Assembly (NCBI RefSeq): GCF_007995065.1
Contig: NZ_VOQR01000001.1
Location: 2,359,001-2,423,000, forward strand
Length of the DNA stretch: 64,000 nucleotides
Direction of reading: 5' to 3'
Source of the DNA: Sphingomonas ginsenosidivorax
GTDB taxonomy: Bacteria > Pseudomonadota > Alphaproteobacteria > Sphingomonadales > Sphingomonadaceae
Notes under the pieces: model-generated
Databases searched by the model: none
Told to the model about the DNA's origin: nothing
The model's input: only the letters and a program-made list of their open reading frames with translations
Position numbers and translations under genes: made by a program
Shown: positions 16,521-25,244 of the stretch, one piece after another
How positions within the stretch are numbered: the stretch's first letter is position 1
How the letters are laid out: every line of letters starts with the position of its first letter

Positions 16521-16583
16521 GTCGTCACGACGAGGGCCGAAGACGTGCTGATGGTGCCGAACGCCGTCGATCAGCAAAACTAG
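16521..16583 (+). pseudogene. Possible efflux adaptor (HlyD/MacA-like) remnant
   Basis: A 20-residue piece reading VVTTRAEDVLMVPNAV before a stop. It resembles the conserved end of the beta-barrel domain of RND/ABC periplasmic adaptor proteins, where a VP-N-A-hydrophobic motif is common. Too short for certainty. It lies with the SDR remnant in a stretch of decayed DNA. Confidence 0.35.
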
Positions 16584-16676
16584 CAACTCGCAGCAAGGTC
16601 CTGCTAGACCATGCACCATGAACTTGGCTCAGAACGAGAGAATGCGGCGCCCTAGGCTAGCTGGAGAGGCATCGGG

Positions 16677-17231
16677 ATGGGCGTGACGCCGACTACGAAG
16701 TCGAAGGCGCCTAAGCCTCCGAAGGCAACACCGGCCGACGTGCACGCGAAGCTGGTGGCCGAGGTGAAGGAGCACACCGAGCAGGTCCGCCTGACGCCGA
16801 CCTATTGGAGGAGCTATACCTCAGGGCACGGCCTGAAATGGACTCCAGTGCCTTTCGACAAGGCCTCGCGTAGCAAGGTGCCCAAGAAACCAGGGCTGTA
16901 TGCGTTCGCCGTCCATCCGCCGCATTCTGACTTCCCACCCAGCGCGTGGCTCTTCTACGTCGGGGAGGTCGGCGCGACCGGCTCTACCGCGCGGACACTC
17001 TGGGTACGCTACGCCGAATACCTCGCGGAACTCGACAACACGGTCCGTAAGAAGGTTGGCAGCTTCCTATACAGGTACCGCGGCTACACGAGCTTCTACT
17101 ACTGCGTGCTCGATCCGGCGACTGTGGACATCAAGTCGGTCGAGAGCGAACTGATCACCGCGCTCTGGCCGGACGCGAACATCGTGGACTTCGACGCATC
17201 GGTCAGTTCCATAAGGCGAGCATTCTCATGA
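16677..17231 (+). CDS. GIY-YIG-like nuclease domain protein
   Basis: A 184-residue soluble protein that I read as a GIY-YIG-fold nuclease. The first strand pair is GLYAFAV (residues 74-80) and LFYVGEVG (91-98), the 'GIY' and 'YIG' positions. These are followed by TLWVRYAEYL, which supplies the Arg, and a late VESELITALWPDANI, giving the metal-binding Glu and the usual downstream Pro/Asn. The N-terminus is a Lys/Pro/Thr-rich tail (MGVTPTTKSKAPKPPK) that may bind nucleic acid or be disordered. The last bases overlap the next gene by 4 (ATGA), so the two are coupled. With the DGQHR protein it may form a small DNA-modification or defence unit (inference). The fold assignment rests on motif spacing. 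Confidence 0.75.
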   Translation: MGVTPTTKSKAPKPPKATPADVHAKLVAEVKEHTEQVRLTPTYWRSYTSGHGLKWTPVPFDKASRSKVPKKPGLYAFAVHPPHSDFPPSAWLFYVGEVGATGSTARTLWVRYAEYLAELDNTVRKKVGSFLYRYRGYTSFYYCVLDPATVDIKSVESELITALWPDANIVDFDASVSSIRRAFS

Positions 17232-18511
17232 CCATCGGCCCCATCCACCTGCCCGCGCTCTCCGCGCGCCTCGGCGACTGGAGCTACTACACCACCATCA
17301 TGCGGCTGCGAGATGCCGCCGAGCGGATCCAGTTCGCGAGCGACGTGAACGAGGTCCGGCCCGGGCGACAGCTCTCCGATCTCATCCAGCGCGCGTTGAG
17401 CGAGGGGCGTGCGGCGGAGATCGGTAGATACCTCGTCAACGAGGGCGACCACTTCTTCAACTCCCTAGTAGTTGCGGTCTACGGAGGCGATCCAGAATGG
17501 ATGGAGTTCAACGTCAGCTCTTCGCCGACCTCCAGCGCGAATAGGGACATCGGCGACGTGGACGGCTGGGCCCGTTCCGCGTTCGGCTTCCTCTACCTCG
17601 CCGGGGGCGAGACACTCTTCGCCCTGGATGGCCAGCATCGCCTCGGCGGAATCAAGAAGGCGGTGTCTGAGAAGGCATTGGTGGGCGACGAGCAGATCTC
17701 CGTGATCTTCGTCTCGCACAAACTCAATACCGAAGGGCGCAAGAGGACAAGAAAGCTCTTCACCACCCTCAATAAGACGGCCAAGGCGGTTAACAAGTCC
17801 GAGATTATCGCGCTTGATGAGTCAGACGCGGCGGCGATCATCACGCGTAAACTAGTCGAGGAGCATCCCTATTTTTCGCGAGGCCAAGTGCTCGTGAAGT
17901 ACGGGACTGCCAACCTTTCGAAGACCGATGCCGAGCACTTCATGACGATTATCAAGCTTTACGATGTTGTCGCCTTCCTGCTTGCAAACGTCGTGAACTC
18001 GATGACCCGCGAGCAACGGGCGGAACTCCGCTTTGTCCGGCCGCGCGATGCTGACTTAGTTAAGTACTATGAGAGGGTCGCAGCCTTCATGGAAAAGTTT
18101 GTCTCGGGCATTCCGGAGCTAAAGGACTATTTCTCCAAAACCGGCGAACCTGCCAAGTCGGTCGTCAAGGACCAACGTTTCACGAGGAAGAACGTCCTGT
18201 TCCGATCCGTCGGCCTAGACGTGTTTCTCCGCATGCTTCCTGAGCTCATTGCGGAGGAGGGCGGCGGCAAGAAGGCGATCGCGGCGCTGGCGATGCTGCC
18301 GCGCAGCTTCACGGAGAAGCCGTACCGAGATGTGATGTACAGCGTGGGCGACAACAGGATCATCAACGGCAAAATCAAGGTGACCACACGCCTGCTGCGG
18401 CACATGCTCGGCTACGACGACAAAGACCCCGAGCAGTTGCGGGTTGCCTATGCCGAGGCGATGAGTGCGGAGCCCGCCTCGGTCCGTCTGCCTCGGCGCA
18501 TCCCGCGCTGA
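17228..18511 (+). CDS. DGQHR-domain (DndB-like) protein
   Basis: A 427-residue protein with the hallmark LFALDGQHRLGGIKKA (about residues 132-147), which defines the DGQHR/DndB group. DndB is the regulator of DNA phosphorothioation and its relatives accompany other DNA-modification systems (DpdB in 7-deazaguanine DNA). The following ISVIFVSHK, TRKLFTTLNKTAKAVNKSE and IALDESDAAAIITR are also typical: the LN/T-rich segment after DGQHR is conserved in the family. No signal peptide or membrane segment. Its start overlaps the GIY-YIG gene by 4 bases, and none of DndACDE or Ssp genes is present in the window. A stand-alone regulator or ParB-like binding component is plausible. Function unproven. 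Confidence 0.85.
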   Translation: MTIGPIHLPALSARLGDWSYYTTIMRLRDAAERIQFASDVNEVRPGRQLSDLIQRALSEGRAAEIGRYLVNEGDHFFNSLVVAVYGGDPEWMEFNVSSSPTSSANRDIGDVDGWARSAFGFLYLAGGETLFALDGQHRLGGIKKAVSEKALVGDEQISVIFVSHKLNTEGRKRTRKLFTTLNKTAKAVNKSEIIALDESDAAAIITRKLVEEHPYFSRGQVLVKYGTANLSKTDAEHFMTIIKLYDVVAFLLANVVNSMTREQRAELRFVRPRDADLVKYYERVAAFMEKFVSGIPELKDYFSKTGEPAKSVVKDQRFTRKNVLFRSVGLDVFLRMLPELIAEEGGGKKAIAALAMLPRSFTEKPYRDVMYSVGDNRIINGKIKVTTRLLRHMLGYDDKDPEQLRVAYAEAMSAEPASVRLPRRIPR

Positions 18512-18959
18512 TCGGCGGCAGGTAGATGGACGTCCGCTTGAGCTGCATAGAACCCCGGAGGCGGCCTACCGGTCTCACCCGATCCTGAAGCCCAACGAAC
18601 ATGATCGGTGGCTCTGTCAACACCCCGCAGCCCTCCCTTGTGGCTACGGCGCAGCGATCGACGGGCGCTTGATCAGCTGGCCCATCGTCCGCCGGAGGGG
18701 CCGTGACGCCATGGTCGGTCAGCGTTGACCTTCGCCGGCGAAGCCTCCAGTCACCGATCGTGGAACCGGGCGGGCCGTCCGCCCGGTGGGTACAGAGGAT
18801 GGGTACAGAGACCGTCCGGCATGGGTACAGAGAATGACGGTTTTCCGCCATTTTCGCTACCCTCGGTCCCCTCTCGTAGGGGTCACCAGCTTCCGCACTA
18901 TCCGCAGAAATGCAGCATTCACGTTGGCTTCAACTCCTTCGGGTACAGCGGGACCAACA
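18512..18959. other. Non-coding stretch with short direct repeats, before integrase remnant
   Basis: About 450 bases between the DGQHR gene and the integrase pseudogene. It contains three copies of an 11-base repeat (listed separately). No gene recognised, and I could not fold a tRNA here. Confidence 0.4.
18787..18832 (+). repeat. Three direct copies of TGGGTACAGAG
   Basis: Identical 11-base units at 18787-18797, 18800-18810 and 18822-18832, in the same orientation, just upstream of a decayed tyrosine recombinase gene. Such short iterated boxes could be recombinase arm-type sites. A related 12-base stretch (GGTACAGAGACC) recurs at 35678-35689 next to another pseudogene. Confidence 0.6.
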
Positions 18960-19730
18960 ATGGTGACGATGGCGGAGCCCTGGCGGCAACCTGAAACTGG
19001 GACATACTATCGGCGGCGGCAGATCCCGAAGCCGCTCCGCGAGGAGTTCGGCGGACGCCAGCTCTGGAAGAAGTCGCTGGCGACGAAGGACCTTGGCGAG
19101 GCGCGCCGGGCGTTCGCGGCGGCCAACGCCGAGCTCACGGCGCGCTTCTAGGCGGCCCGCGCGGCGATGGCAGAGCGCACCGCCGGCGTGCTCCTCACGG
19201 CGGCCCAGGCGGACGCCGCAGTGATGCGCGCGGCGGCGCTCCACCGCGGCAGCCGGCTGGACCAGTTCCACGCCCTGTCCAACGTCTACTGAGCCGAGGA
19301 GGCGGCGGCCAAGCTGGGCGGCGGGCGCGTCTCGGTGTTCCTCGACGCCTCGCCGGCGGGTTTCGCCGCGATGGATCCCACCAGCCTTCCGGGCGACGTC
19401 TGGATGCGCATCGTCAGAACGCGTCCCCGCAAGGACGTGCTATTTATGGGCGAGCACATGATCCTCTGGGTCCAGAGATCGTTCCGCAGCAAGAGTGGCT
19501 TCGGGGACATTGTCCGAAACGCGGACAACGATTGAGCGCTGATCGAGGCCGTGAGGGCGGCGATCGAACGGGAGCAGGCCGATCTACGCGTCGTGATCGC
19601 CTCCCCCTTACGACCGACCGGCACCCGGCTTCGTCCGAACATGCTGCTCGGGGAGCTGCTGACCGAATGGAAGGGCATGACGCCGGCCCACTCCATGCAT
19701 CTTGGTATCTGGTCGGCATTGCTTGGCAGG
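18960..19730 (+). pseudogene. Tyrosine-recombinase (phage-type integrase) pseudogene
   Basis: From ATG 18960 the frame encodes PWRQPETGTYYRRRQIPKPL, then GRQLWKKSLATKDLGEARR, the N-terminal DUF6538-like domain of many alphaproteobacterial integrases. A TAG at 19149 interrupts it; the same frame continues with AAMAERTAGVLLTAAQADA, another stop near 19291, then a third segment. Near 19640 the piece MLLGELLTEWKG looks like the start of the SAM-like core-binding domain. The catalytic R-H-x-x-R-Y domain is missing. This is a dead integrase, good evidence that the upstream DNA arrived on an integrative element. Confidence 0.7.
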
Positions 19731-19787
19731 GTTCGCCCCCTCCCGCTCACGCTCGGTTGTCGTTGGCCCGCGCATGCGGGGTCTACG

Positions 19788-20666
19788 TTACCAAGCCATT
19801 GCGATCGATATCGTTGCCAACGGCACGATAGACGCAGTCGTGCCGCGGGGAGTGTCGAGCCGTTTAAGCTGACGGTCACGAACGAGAGCGAGAATTTCGC
19901 CCTGCAACGACGCCTTTGCGCCAGCGATCGTCAACGGCTGGGCAAGGCTCATTCCGGCGCTGCCGTACACCCTGTCTCCGCTATCCGCTGCATAGACGCT
20001 GCGCCAACCGGCACCGACCGAAACCGGCACCGTGAACGTCAGGCCGTCCTCCGCGCGCGTAAGCGGGAACGCAGGGGCTATACCGACGATCGTATAGAAG
20101 CCCCCCTGCCCCTTCGTTCGCGTCGTCGCGGCAAAGCGAGGTGCAAAAAACCCTACCGCGTCCTTGCCGGTGTAGAGGAACGTCAGGCTGGCTTCATGGG
20201 TCGTGCCCGCCACCCCGTTGGGACTGGCCTTGATGGCATACGCTCCCGCTGCCGACAGGCCAGCGACTGGCCGCCATGCGAGACCGACGATCGTATTGCT
20301 CTCGTACCAGCTACGCGGTCGGGACCTTTCGTCGGATCGCGGCGCATGGAAGCCGTTCGAGCTTTGCCCTGTCAGGAACAGGGTCCCCTCCCCATCGGCG
20401 CGGCGCTTCAGCACAGCCGCGCCGCCGATCGCGACATGGACCGGAACCCTGCCGAGGCCGGCGTCATCGTCGTCATACGCTCCGCGCGCGTAATCGCCGT
20501 TGCGGACATCGAACGAGACGATCGGATGAACGGCGCCGCCGCCCACGTCGACTTCGGACAGGGTCGCATCCTCGGTGTCGATGAACGGCACGGTCTGCGC
20601 CGACGCAAGTGGCGTGACGACGCAGGCGAGCGTCGCTGCGAGAACCATGAATACCGGTGTCGTCAC
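19788..20666 (-). CDS. Exported protein, probable outer-membrane beta-barrel
   Basis: About 292 residues. The GTG start overlaps the stop of the upstream sugar dehydrogenase (GTGA), so the two are coupled; a GTG 21 bases further up is also possible. The N-terminus VTTPVFMVLAATLACVVTPLASAQ is a signal peptide. The rest alternates polar and hydrophobic residues in strands with many Gly, Tyr and Trp (GAYAIKASPNGVAGTTHEAS, GFYTIVGIAPAFPLTR) and ends in IVPLATISIAMAW, an amphipathic strand with a terminal aromatic residue, as in outer-membrane barrels. It might be a pore or sensor helping the periplasmic sugar dehydrogenase (inference). No family recognised. Confidence 0.65.
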   Translation of the reverse strand: MTTPVFMVLAATLACVVTPLASAQTVPFIDTEDATLSEVDVGGGAVHPIVSFDVRNGDYARGAYDDDDAGLGRVPVHVAIGGAAVLKRRADGEGTLFLTGQSSNGFHAPRSDERSRPRSWYESNTIVGLAWRPVAGLSAAGAYAIKASPNGVAGTTHEASLTFLYTGKDAVGFFAPRFAATTRTKGQGGFYTIVGIAPAFPLTRAEDGLTFTVPVSVGAGWRSVYAADSGDRVYGSAGMSLAQPLTIAGAKASLQGEILALVRDRQLKRLDTPRGTTASIVPLATISIAMAW

Positions 20667-21934
20667 GACGTGCGTCGCACCATCCACACGGTATCCCCGG
20701 CATCGTCGACAACGAAGATCGCACCGTCGTCGCGCGTCTGCACGCTCACCGGTCGACCATAGACTTCATTCTTCTTCTCGTCCGCAACGAACCCGGTGAG
20801 GAACGGCTGCGGCGCGGCCGTTGGTCTTCCGTTTGCAAACGGTACCGCGAGCACGTCATACCCGATGAACGCAGACCGGTTCCACGAGCCATGCCGCGCG
20901 ACATACGCAATCTGTTGCGCGGCCGGCGTTCCCTTTGCGAACGCCACGCCCAGCGCCGCGGCATGAGGACCAACGGCAACATCGGGCATCAACGTCGTCG
21001 CCAGCAACTCGCGCTTGTCGTTCGCATGACGTGGATCCTGCTTGCCGTAATAGCTGTAGGGCCATCCGTAGAACCCGCCGTCACGCACGCCGACGAGATA
21101 GTCCGGCGCGATATCGTCGCCGAGCTGATCGCGTTCGTTGACGGCGGCCCACAACACATTCGACCCAGGCGCCCACGCCATGCCGACAGGATTGCGAAGC
21201 CCGTATGCATAGAGACGTTCCCGTCCGGTACGAAGATCGACCGCGAGAATTGCCGCCCTGCGTGTCTCCTCGTCCATGCCGTGCTCACCGACATTGGAAG
21301 CCGAGCCAACCGACACGTACAATGTTCGCCCGTCAGGACTGAGCAACAGGTTGCGCGTCCAATGGTTGTTGTAGCCACCCGCGGGCAGCGACACGAGCGG
21401 CTGGGGCGTGACAGTCACGCGCGTCTGACCAGGCGAGAACGGGACGCTGACGACGCCGTCGGTATTGGCGACATACAGGCGCCCGTTGGCGTACTGTATC
21501 CCGAACGGCTGGTTGAGCCCGCCCATCAGTACGAAACGCCGTTCGGCGACGCCGTCGCGGTTCGCGTCGCGTAGCAAGGTGATACGGTTGGCGCTGAAGC
21601 CCGTCGTTTTCGACAGCGCTTGGCCACGCTGGACGTCCGGCTCGGCGTCGAGCTTGGCCTTCGTACGAGCCTCTGCGACCAGCACATCGCCATTGGGTAG
21701 CAACAGCGCCTGGCGAGGATAGTCCAGTCCGCCAGCGAATTTTATCACCTCAAACCCCTGCGGCGCCTTTGGCTTACGTCCCTCGGGCCAGCCGATCGTC
21801 CTGGGGTGGTTGACTACGGACGCGGTCGCATAGGGCTCTGCTTGTGTTTTCAAGCCCACCACTGCCGGTGTTTTCTGTGCGACGGCGCCGCTTGTCAGAC
21901 TTACAACGCTGACGACGGCAAGGATCGTTTTCAT
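20663..21934 (-). CDS. PQQ-type soluble sugar dehydrogenase
   Basis: Periplasmic quinoprotein of 423 residues (GSDH/sorbosone dehydrogenase fold, six-bladed beta-propeller) that probably oxidises aldoses or similar sugars with PQQ. Signal peptide: MKTILAVVSVVSLTSGAVAQ. Propeller landmarks include ANRITLLRDANRDGVAE, LNQPFGIQYANGRLYVANTDGV, NNHWTRNLLLSPDGRTLYVSVGS, YAYGLRNPVGMAW and HGSWNRSAFIGYDV, and it ends VVDDAGDTVWMVRRTS. The start is taken at ATG 21934 with GGGAGA before it. The acceptor may be a cytochrome encoded elsewhere. The next gene overlaps by 4 bases. PQQ biosynthesis genes are not in the window. Confidence 0.9.
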   Translation of the reverse strand: MKTILAVVSVVSLTSGAVAQKTPAVVGLKTQAEPYATASVVNHPRTIGWPEGRKPKAPQGFEVIKFAGGLDYPRQALLLPNGDVLVAEARTKAKLDAEPDVQRGQALSKTTGFSANRITLLRDANRDGVAERRFVLMGGLNQPFGIQYANGRLYVANTDGVVSVPFSPGQTRVTVTPQPLVSLPAGGYNNHWTRNLLLSPDGRTLYVSVGSASNVGEHGMDEETRRAAILAVDLRTGRERLYAYGLRNPVGMAWAPGSNVLWAAVNERDQLGDDIAPDYLVGVRDGGFYGWPYSYYGKQDPRHANDKRELLATTLMPDVAVGPHAAALGVAFAKGTPAAQQIAYVARHGSWNRSAFIGYDVLAVPFANGRPTAAPQPFLTGFVADEKKNEVYGRPVSVQTRDDGAIFVVDDAGDTVWMVRRTS

Positions 21935-22157
21935 AATGTCTCCCGGATTATGATCGATAGTGTAACCCCCTGACAATCAGGGATATCCGCGAGCCGGACA
22001 GCCGTGCGAATTAATTAGGAGCCGAGCGACCAGCCCTCGGTGCAACGTCCCATGGCCGCGGAAACGCACGAAGCATCAAACATGACAAAATTTTCACGTC
22101 GACCGTGGCACGAAAAGGCTGCTGCGCGTTGTCGCCGTTCCTCAGCGAACGGATCTC

Positions 22158-23651
22158 ATGCCGAAAACATTGACCATTATCGGCATGGGCGCCTGCGGTG
22201 TTGCCGCATTCGCCGAAGCTGTAACGCGGCTTAGCTACGATCCGGGCGAAGGTTGGAAGATCCACCTGATCGAACGTGACGATGAGCTTGCGCGCGGGCT
22301 GGCGTTCGGCACGGAGCAACCCGGACATCTCCTGAACACGGAATCCCGCCTCATGGGGCTCTACGACCACGAGCCGGGCGATTTCCGAGCCTGGTTGGAA
22401 GCTCGACGCGCGGCAGTGGGCACCCCGCTCGATCCCGATGGCGTCGAATATCCGCAGCGTCGCGAGTATCGCGTTTATATGGAGGAGGTTCTCGACCGGG
22501 CGCTAGGTCAGGCACGCACCGCCGGGATCGACGTCCAGGTCCACCGCGAGGAAGCTATCGCCATCGAGGGCGATCATGCCGCGGCGACGGTTCGGCTCAC
22601 CAACGGGTCGACGATCGCGACGGACATCGTTCTTCTGACGATCGGCACGCCCGATCCGGATCGCTTCGGCAATCTGAACGGTACGCCTGGTTACTTCGAC
22701 TCCCCGTACCCCGCGCACCGCATGGCTGAGGGCATCCAGCGGGATCAGTCCGTCGTCATTCTCGGCAGCGGCCTGAGTGCAATCGACGCGGTGATGACAC
22801 TGCTCGACAACGGACATCGCGGCCACATCCACCTGATATCGAAGGAGGGGATGCTACCGCGCGTCGAAATTCCTGCGCCCGAGACAGGCTATGAGCGTCA
22901 GCACCTTACGCTTGGAAACGTCCATCGGCTGATCCGCGAGCGGGGCCGCGCCTTCTCGGTGGTGGACCTGTTCCGCCTCTTTCGTCTCGAAGCCGAGACT
23001 GCTGCCGGACGCGCGATCAACTGGCAGGCGGAGGACCGCTATGACGGCGACGCCGAGGCTGCCTTGCTGCACGACATTGCCGCAGCGGAAGCCGGAGACG
23101 AACCGTTCCAGCGCATCCTCACTGCCGCGCGCCATGATTCGACGGCAATATGGAATTTGCTGCGACCCGCCGACCAGAAACGGTTCGGGCAATGGCTGGC
23201 GCCACATTTCGCCGCGGCGCGCTTTGTCACGCCGATGGCGAACGCACGGCGATTGGCGGATGCGATGACGCGCGGGTTGCTCAGCGTACGCGGGCGGATC
23301 GACGAGACCGTTGCCAACGAGGCGGGTACTGGGTTCACGGTCCGGTACGAGAATGGCGATACGCTCGACACGCCGATCGTCGTCAACGCTACGGGCCAGG
23401 CCACCACGCTCGACGAGATGAAGGAGACCCTGGTCAAGGACCTGCTCGCGAAGGACTGGTTGCAACCACATCCGGTCGGTGGGGCCATCGCCCACCGGGG
23501 GACGTGTCGGATCATATCCGCCACGCGCGATGCACCACGGCTATACGCGCTCGGCCAATTGTTGAACGGCGAGTTGCGCGACACCAACGCGGTCTGGTTC
23601 AACGTCGAATGCGCCGGTCGTGCGGTCGACGATATCCTGCGCCAGCAATGA
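22158..23651 (+). CDS. FAD/NAD(P)-binding oxidoreductase (COG4529-like)
   Basis: A 497-residue flavoprotein-like protein. The N-terminal Rossmann motif is TLTIIGMGACGVAAFAEAV, followed by HLIERDDELARGLAFGTEQPGHLLNT, the pattern of the NAD_binding_9/COG4529 group. A second nucleotide-binding motif, SVVILGSGLSAIDAVMTLLD, lies near residues 195-214, and the C-terminal GQLLNGELRDTNAVWFNVECAGRAVD completes the FAD site. The reaction is unknown; related proteins are usually annotated as 'FAD-NAD(P)-binding protein' or HydN-type. It is followed by a 4-base-overlapping AEC transporter, so it may act on a small acid or amine that the transporter moves (inference). No signal peptide; cytoplasmic. Confidence 0.85.
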   Translation: MPKTLTIIGMGACGVAAFAEAVTRLSYDPGEGWKIHLIERDDELARGLAFGTEQPGHLLNTESRLMGLYDHEPGDFRAWLEARRAAVGTPLDPDGVEYPQRREYRVYMEEVLDRALGQARTAGIDVQVHREEAIAIEGDHAAATVRLTNGSTIATDIVLLTIGTPDPDRFGNLNGTPGYFDSPYPAHRMAEGIQRDQSVVILGSGLSAIDAVMTLLDNGHRGHIHLISKEGMLPRVEIPAPETGYERQHLTLGNVHRLIRERGRAFSVVDLFRLFRLEAETAAGRAINWQAEDRYDGDAEAALLHDIAAAEAGDEPFQRILTAARHDSTAIWNLLRPADQKRFGQWLAPHFAAARFVTPMANARRLADAMTRGLLSVRGRIDETVANEAGTGFTVRYENGDTLDTPIVVNATGQATTLDEMKETLVKDLLAKDWLQPHPVGGAIAHRGTCRIISATRDAPRLYALGQLLNGELRDTNAVWFNVECAGRAVDDILRQQ

Positions 23652-24580
23652 GCGCGCTCGGCAACATCGCGGCGGCGCTGCTGCCGCTCTACGGCGTGAT
23701 CCTGCTCGCCTGGGCCGTCGGCGCCCGCGTGCCCTGGGCAGCGAAGCTGTGTTCAAAGGTCCTCGTCTTCGGCCTCATCCCTTTGCTGGTCATCGACAAG
23801 GTGCTCGGCGCGGAAACACGACAGCTGTTGGTGATCCCGCCGCTGATGTTCGTCGTCTCCGCCCTGATGAGCATTCCCGCATACCGGTTGGCCAAGCGGG
23901 TCGGCGACGACTTCGATCCAAAACTGCTGTCGGCGTCGTTCTCGTTCTTCAACGTCGCGTTCTTCGGGGTGCCTGTCAGCCAGGCGTTGTTCGGCGAGGT
24001 GGGCGTATCGACGGTGGTATGCGCGTATATCGGCAGCGCGCTGTACGGCAACACGATCGGGTATTTCCTCATTGCGCGTACCAAGGAAGGTACGCGCAAG
24101 GCCGCAACCAAGGCGTTGCGGGTGCCGCTCGTCTATGTCGTCATCGGCTCGCTCTTGGCCAGGTGGGGCGGCGTCACGATGCCTGACGCGGCAGCGCCGA
24201 TCGTCTCGATCGCCAGCACATTGGTGTCGGTGCTTGGCATGGCGGTGATTGGTCTCAACCTTGCCGAAACCGGTCGCGACGACTGGCGGCCGAAGCTGAT
24301 GACGCGCATCCTCGCGGTCAGGCAGGCCGCCGGCGTGATACTGATCGGCGCAGCGCTAGGACTCGAAGCGGCCTTCGTCGGCGTACTGGGCCCACGCGAC
24401 CGCGTGATCGTCGGGCTCGTCGCCCTGTTCCCGGTCGCCAGCAACGTGACGCTGTTCGCCACCCTCCTCGACACGAACCGCAAGGCGGCGGCGATCCTCG
24501 TCGCGCTGTCTAGCGCCGTATCCCTTGTTCTCGTGCTGCTGGTTGTCGGCGTCTTTCACTCGGCCATGCCGACGGGGTAA
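23648..24580 (+). CDS. AEC-family transporter (auxin efflux carrier-type)
   Basis: Inner-membrane permease of 310 residues with about ten hydrophobic helices. The N-terminal half contains LPLYGVILLAWAVGARVPW, LVFGLIPLLVIDKVL and SFSFFNVAFFGVPVSQALFG, which carries the unwound N-x-x-F-F-G-x-P helix typical of the AEC/bile-acid transporter fold. The second half contains LVSVLGMAVIGLNLAE and PVASNVTLFATLL, the inverted-repeat counterpart. Members export or import small organic acids and similar compounds. The start ATG overlaps the stop of the FAD-binding gene by 4 bases. No regulator sits beside it. Confidence 0.88.
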   Translation: MSALGNIAAALLPLYGVILLAWAVGARVPWAAKLCSKVLVFGLIPLLVIDKVLGAETRQLLVIPPLMFVVSALMSIPAYRLAKRVGDDFDPKLLSASFSFFNVAFFGVPVSQALFGEVGVSTVVCAYIGSALYGNTIGYFLIARTKEGTRKAATKALRVPLVYVVIGSLLARWGGVTMPDAAAPIVSIASTLVSVLGMAVIGLNLAETGRDDWRPKLMTRILAVRQAAGVILIGAALGLEAAFVGVLGPRDRVIVGLVALFPVASNVTLFATLLDTNRKAAAILVALSSAVSLVLVLLVVGVFHSAMPTG

Positions 24581-24633
24581 TCGCGGTTTGCCTGTGCTGT
24601 CCCCACTTTCAGCGGATGGCAGCTACTCGAAAC

Positions 24634-25205
24634 TCACGACGCACCCCGCTCAGCAGCAGGCACTATCGCGTTCTCGACGATGCCCTGCAGCGTATCGATG
24701 TGCCCCGTGTCCCTTGCGTCGTTCGGGTTCAACGTCATGACGACCGTCATACGTAGATCGGGATGACGTAGACCATCTGGCCACCATGGCTCCAGGCGAA
24801 CCGCTCTAAATGGCCCTTCATCTTGGTAAGGAACCAGCCGAAGCCATACTCCTTCCCACTCCACGCGGGACGGCGCGCGGTGCCCAGCTCTGATCGATCC
24901 AGTTGGCCGAAAACACGCGCGTTGGCGAGCGTATTCTGTCCCGTCGCTCGTGTAAGCGCCGCCGAGAGCAGGGGGTGGACCCGGTCGAGTAGAGCATTGC
25001 CGTACCGGGATCAGCGACAAAGGGGCGGGCCAGCGCGAACCGTATCCAGTTGGGGCTCCATGCCCATTGACCGTGGTTCTCGCCAGAGGTGCGTTCGAGT
25101 CCGGACTGCATCGACCGAAGGTTGCCGAGGGTCACCTTGGCTAGCCGTGCGTGAGGATCGGTGGGCGCGTCGCGCCTGATCTTGTTGAACGGCAGCTTCC
25201 GTCAG
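24634..25205 (-). pseudogene. Serine hydrolase (class C beta-lactamase family) remnant
   Basis: Minus-strand fragments in different frames add up to the C-terminal two-thirds of a beta-lactamase-related serine hydrolase. They are KVTLGNLRSMQSGLERTSG, then ADPGTAMLYSTGST (the YxN-region equivalent), EYGFGWFLTKMKG, WSHGGQMVYVIP (the conserved HGG) and LRMTVVMTLNPND. At least two frameshifts separate them, and the serine SxxK motif upstream is missing. The piece ends at a stop at 24634. The family is recognised from its characteristic motifs; the gene is certainly dead. Confidence 0.65.
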
Positions 25206-25244
25206 AAACTGTCATTCGACCTTATCCCAGCGCGCCCTCGCCCG

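Noticed and set aside
16226-16621. 131-residue plus-strand frame
   Set aside because: Overlaps remnants in other frames and shows no domain; typical of decayed DNA.
16677-18511. Calling the pair a Dnd or Ssp phosphorothioation system
   Set aside because: Only the DGQHR protein fits; DndA, C, D, E and SspB-D are absent.
18512-18959. A tRNA gene as attachment site next to the integrase remnant
   Set aside because: I could not fold a cloverleaf or find a T-loop GGTTCRA-type box in the right place.
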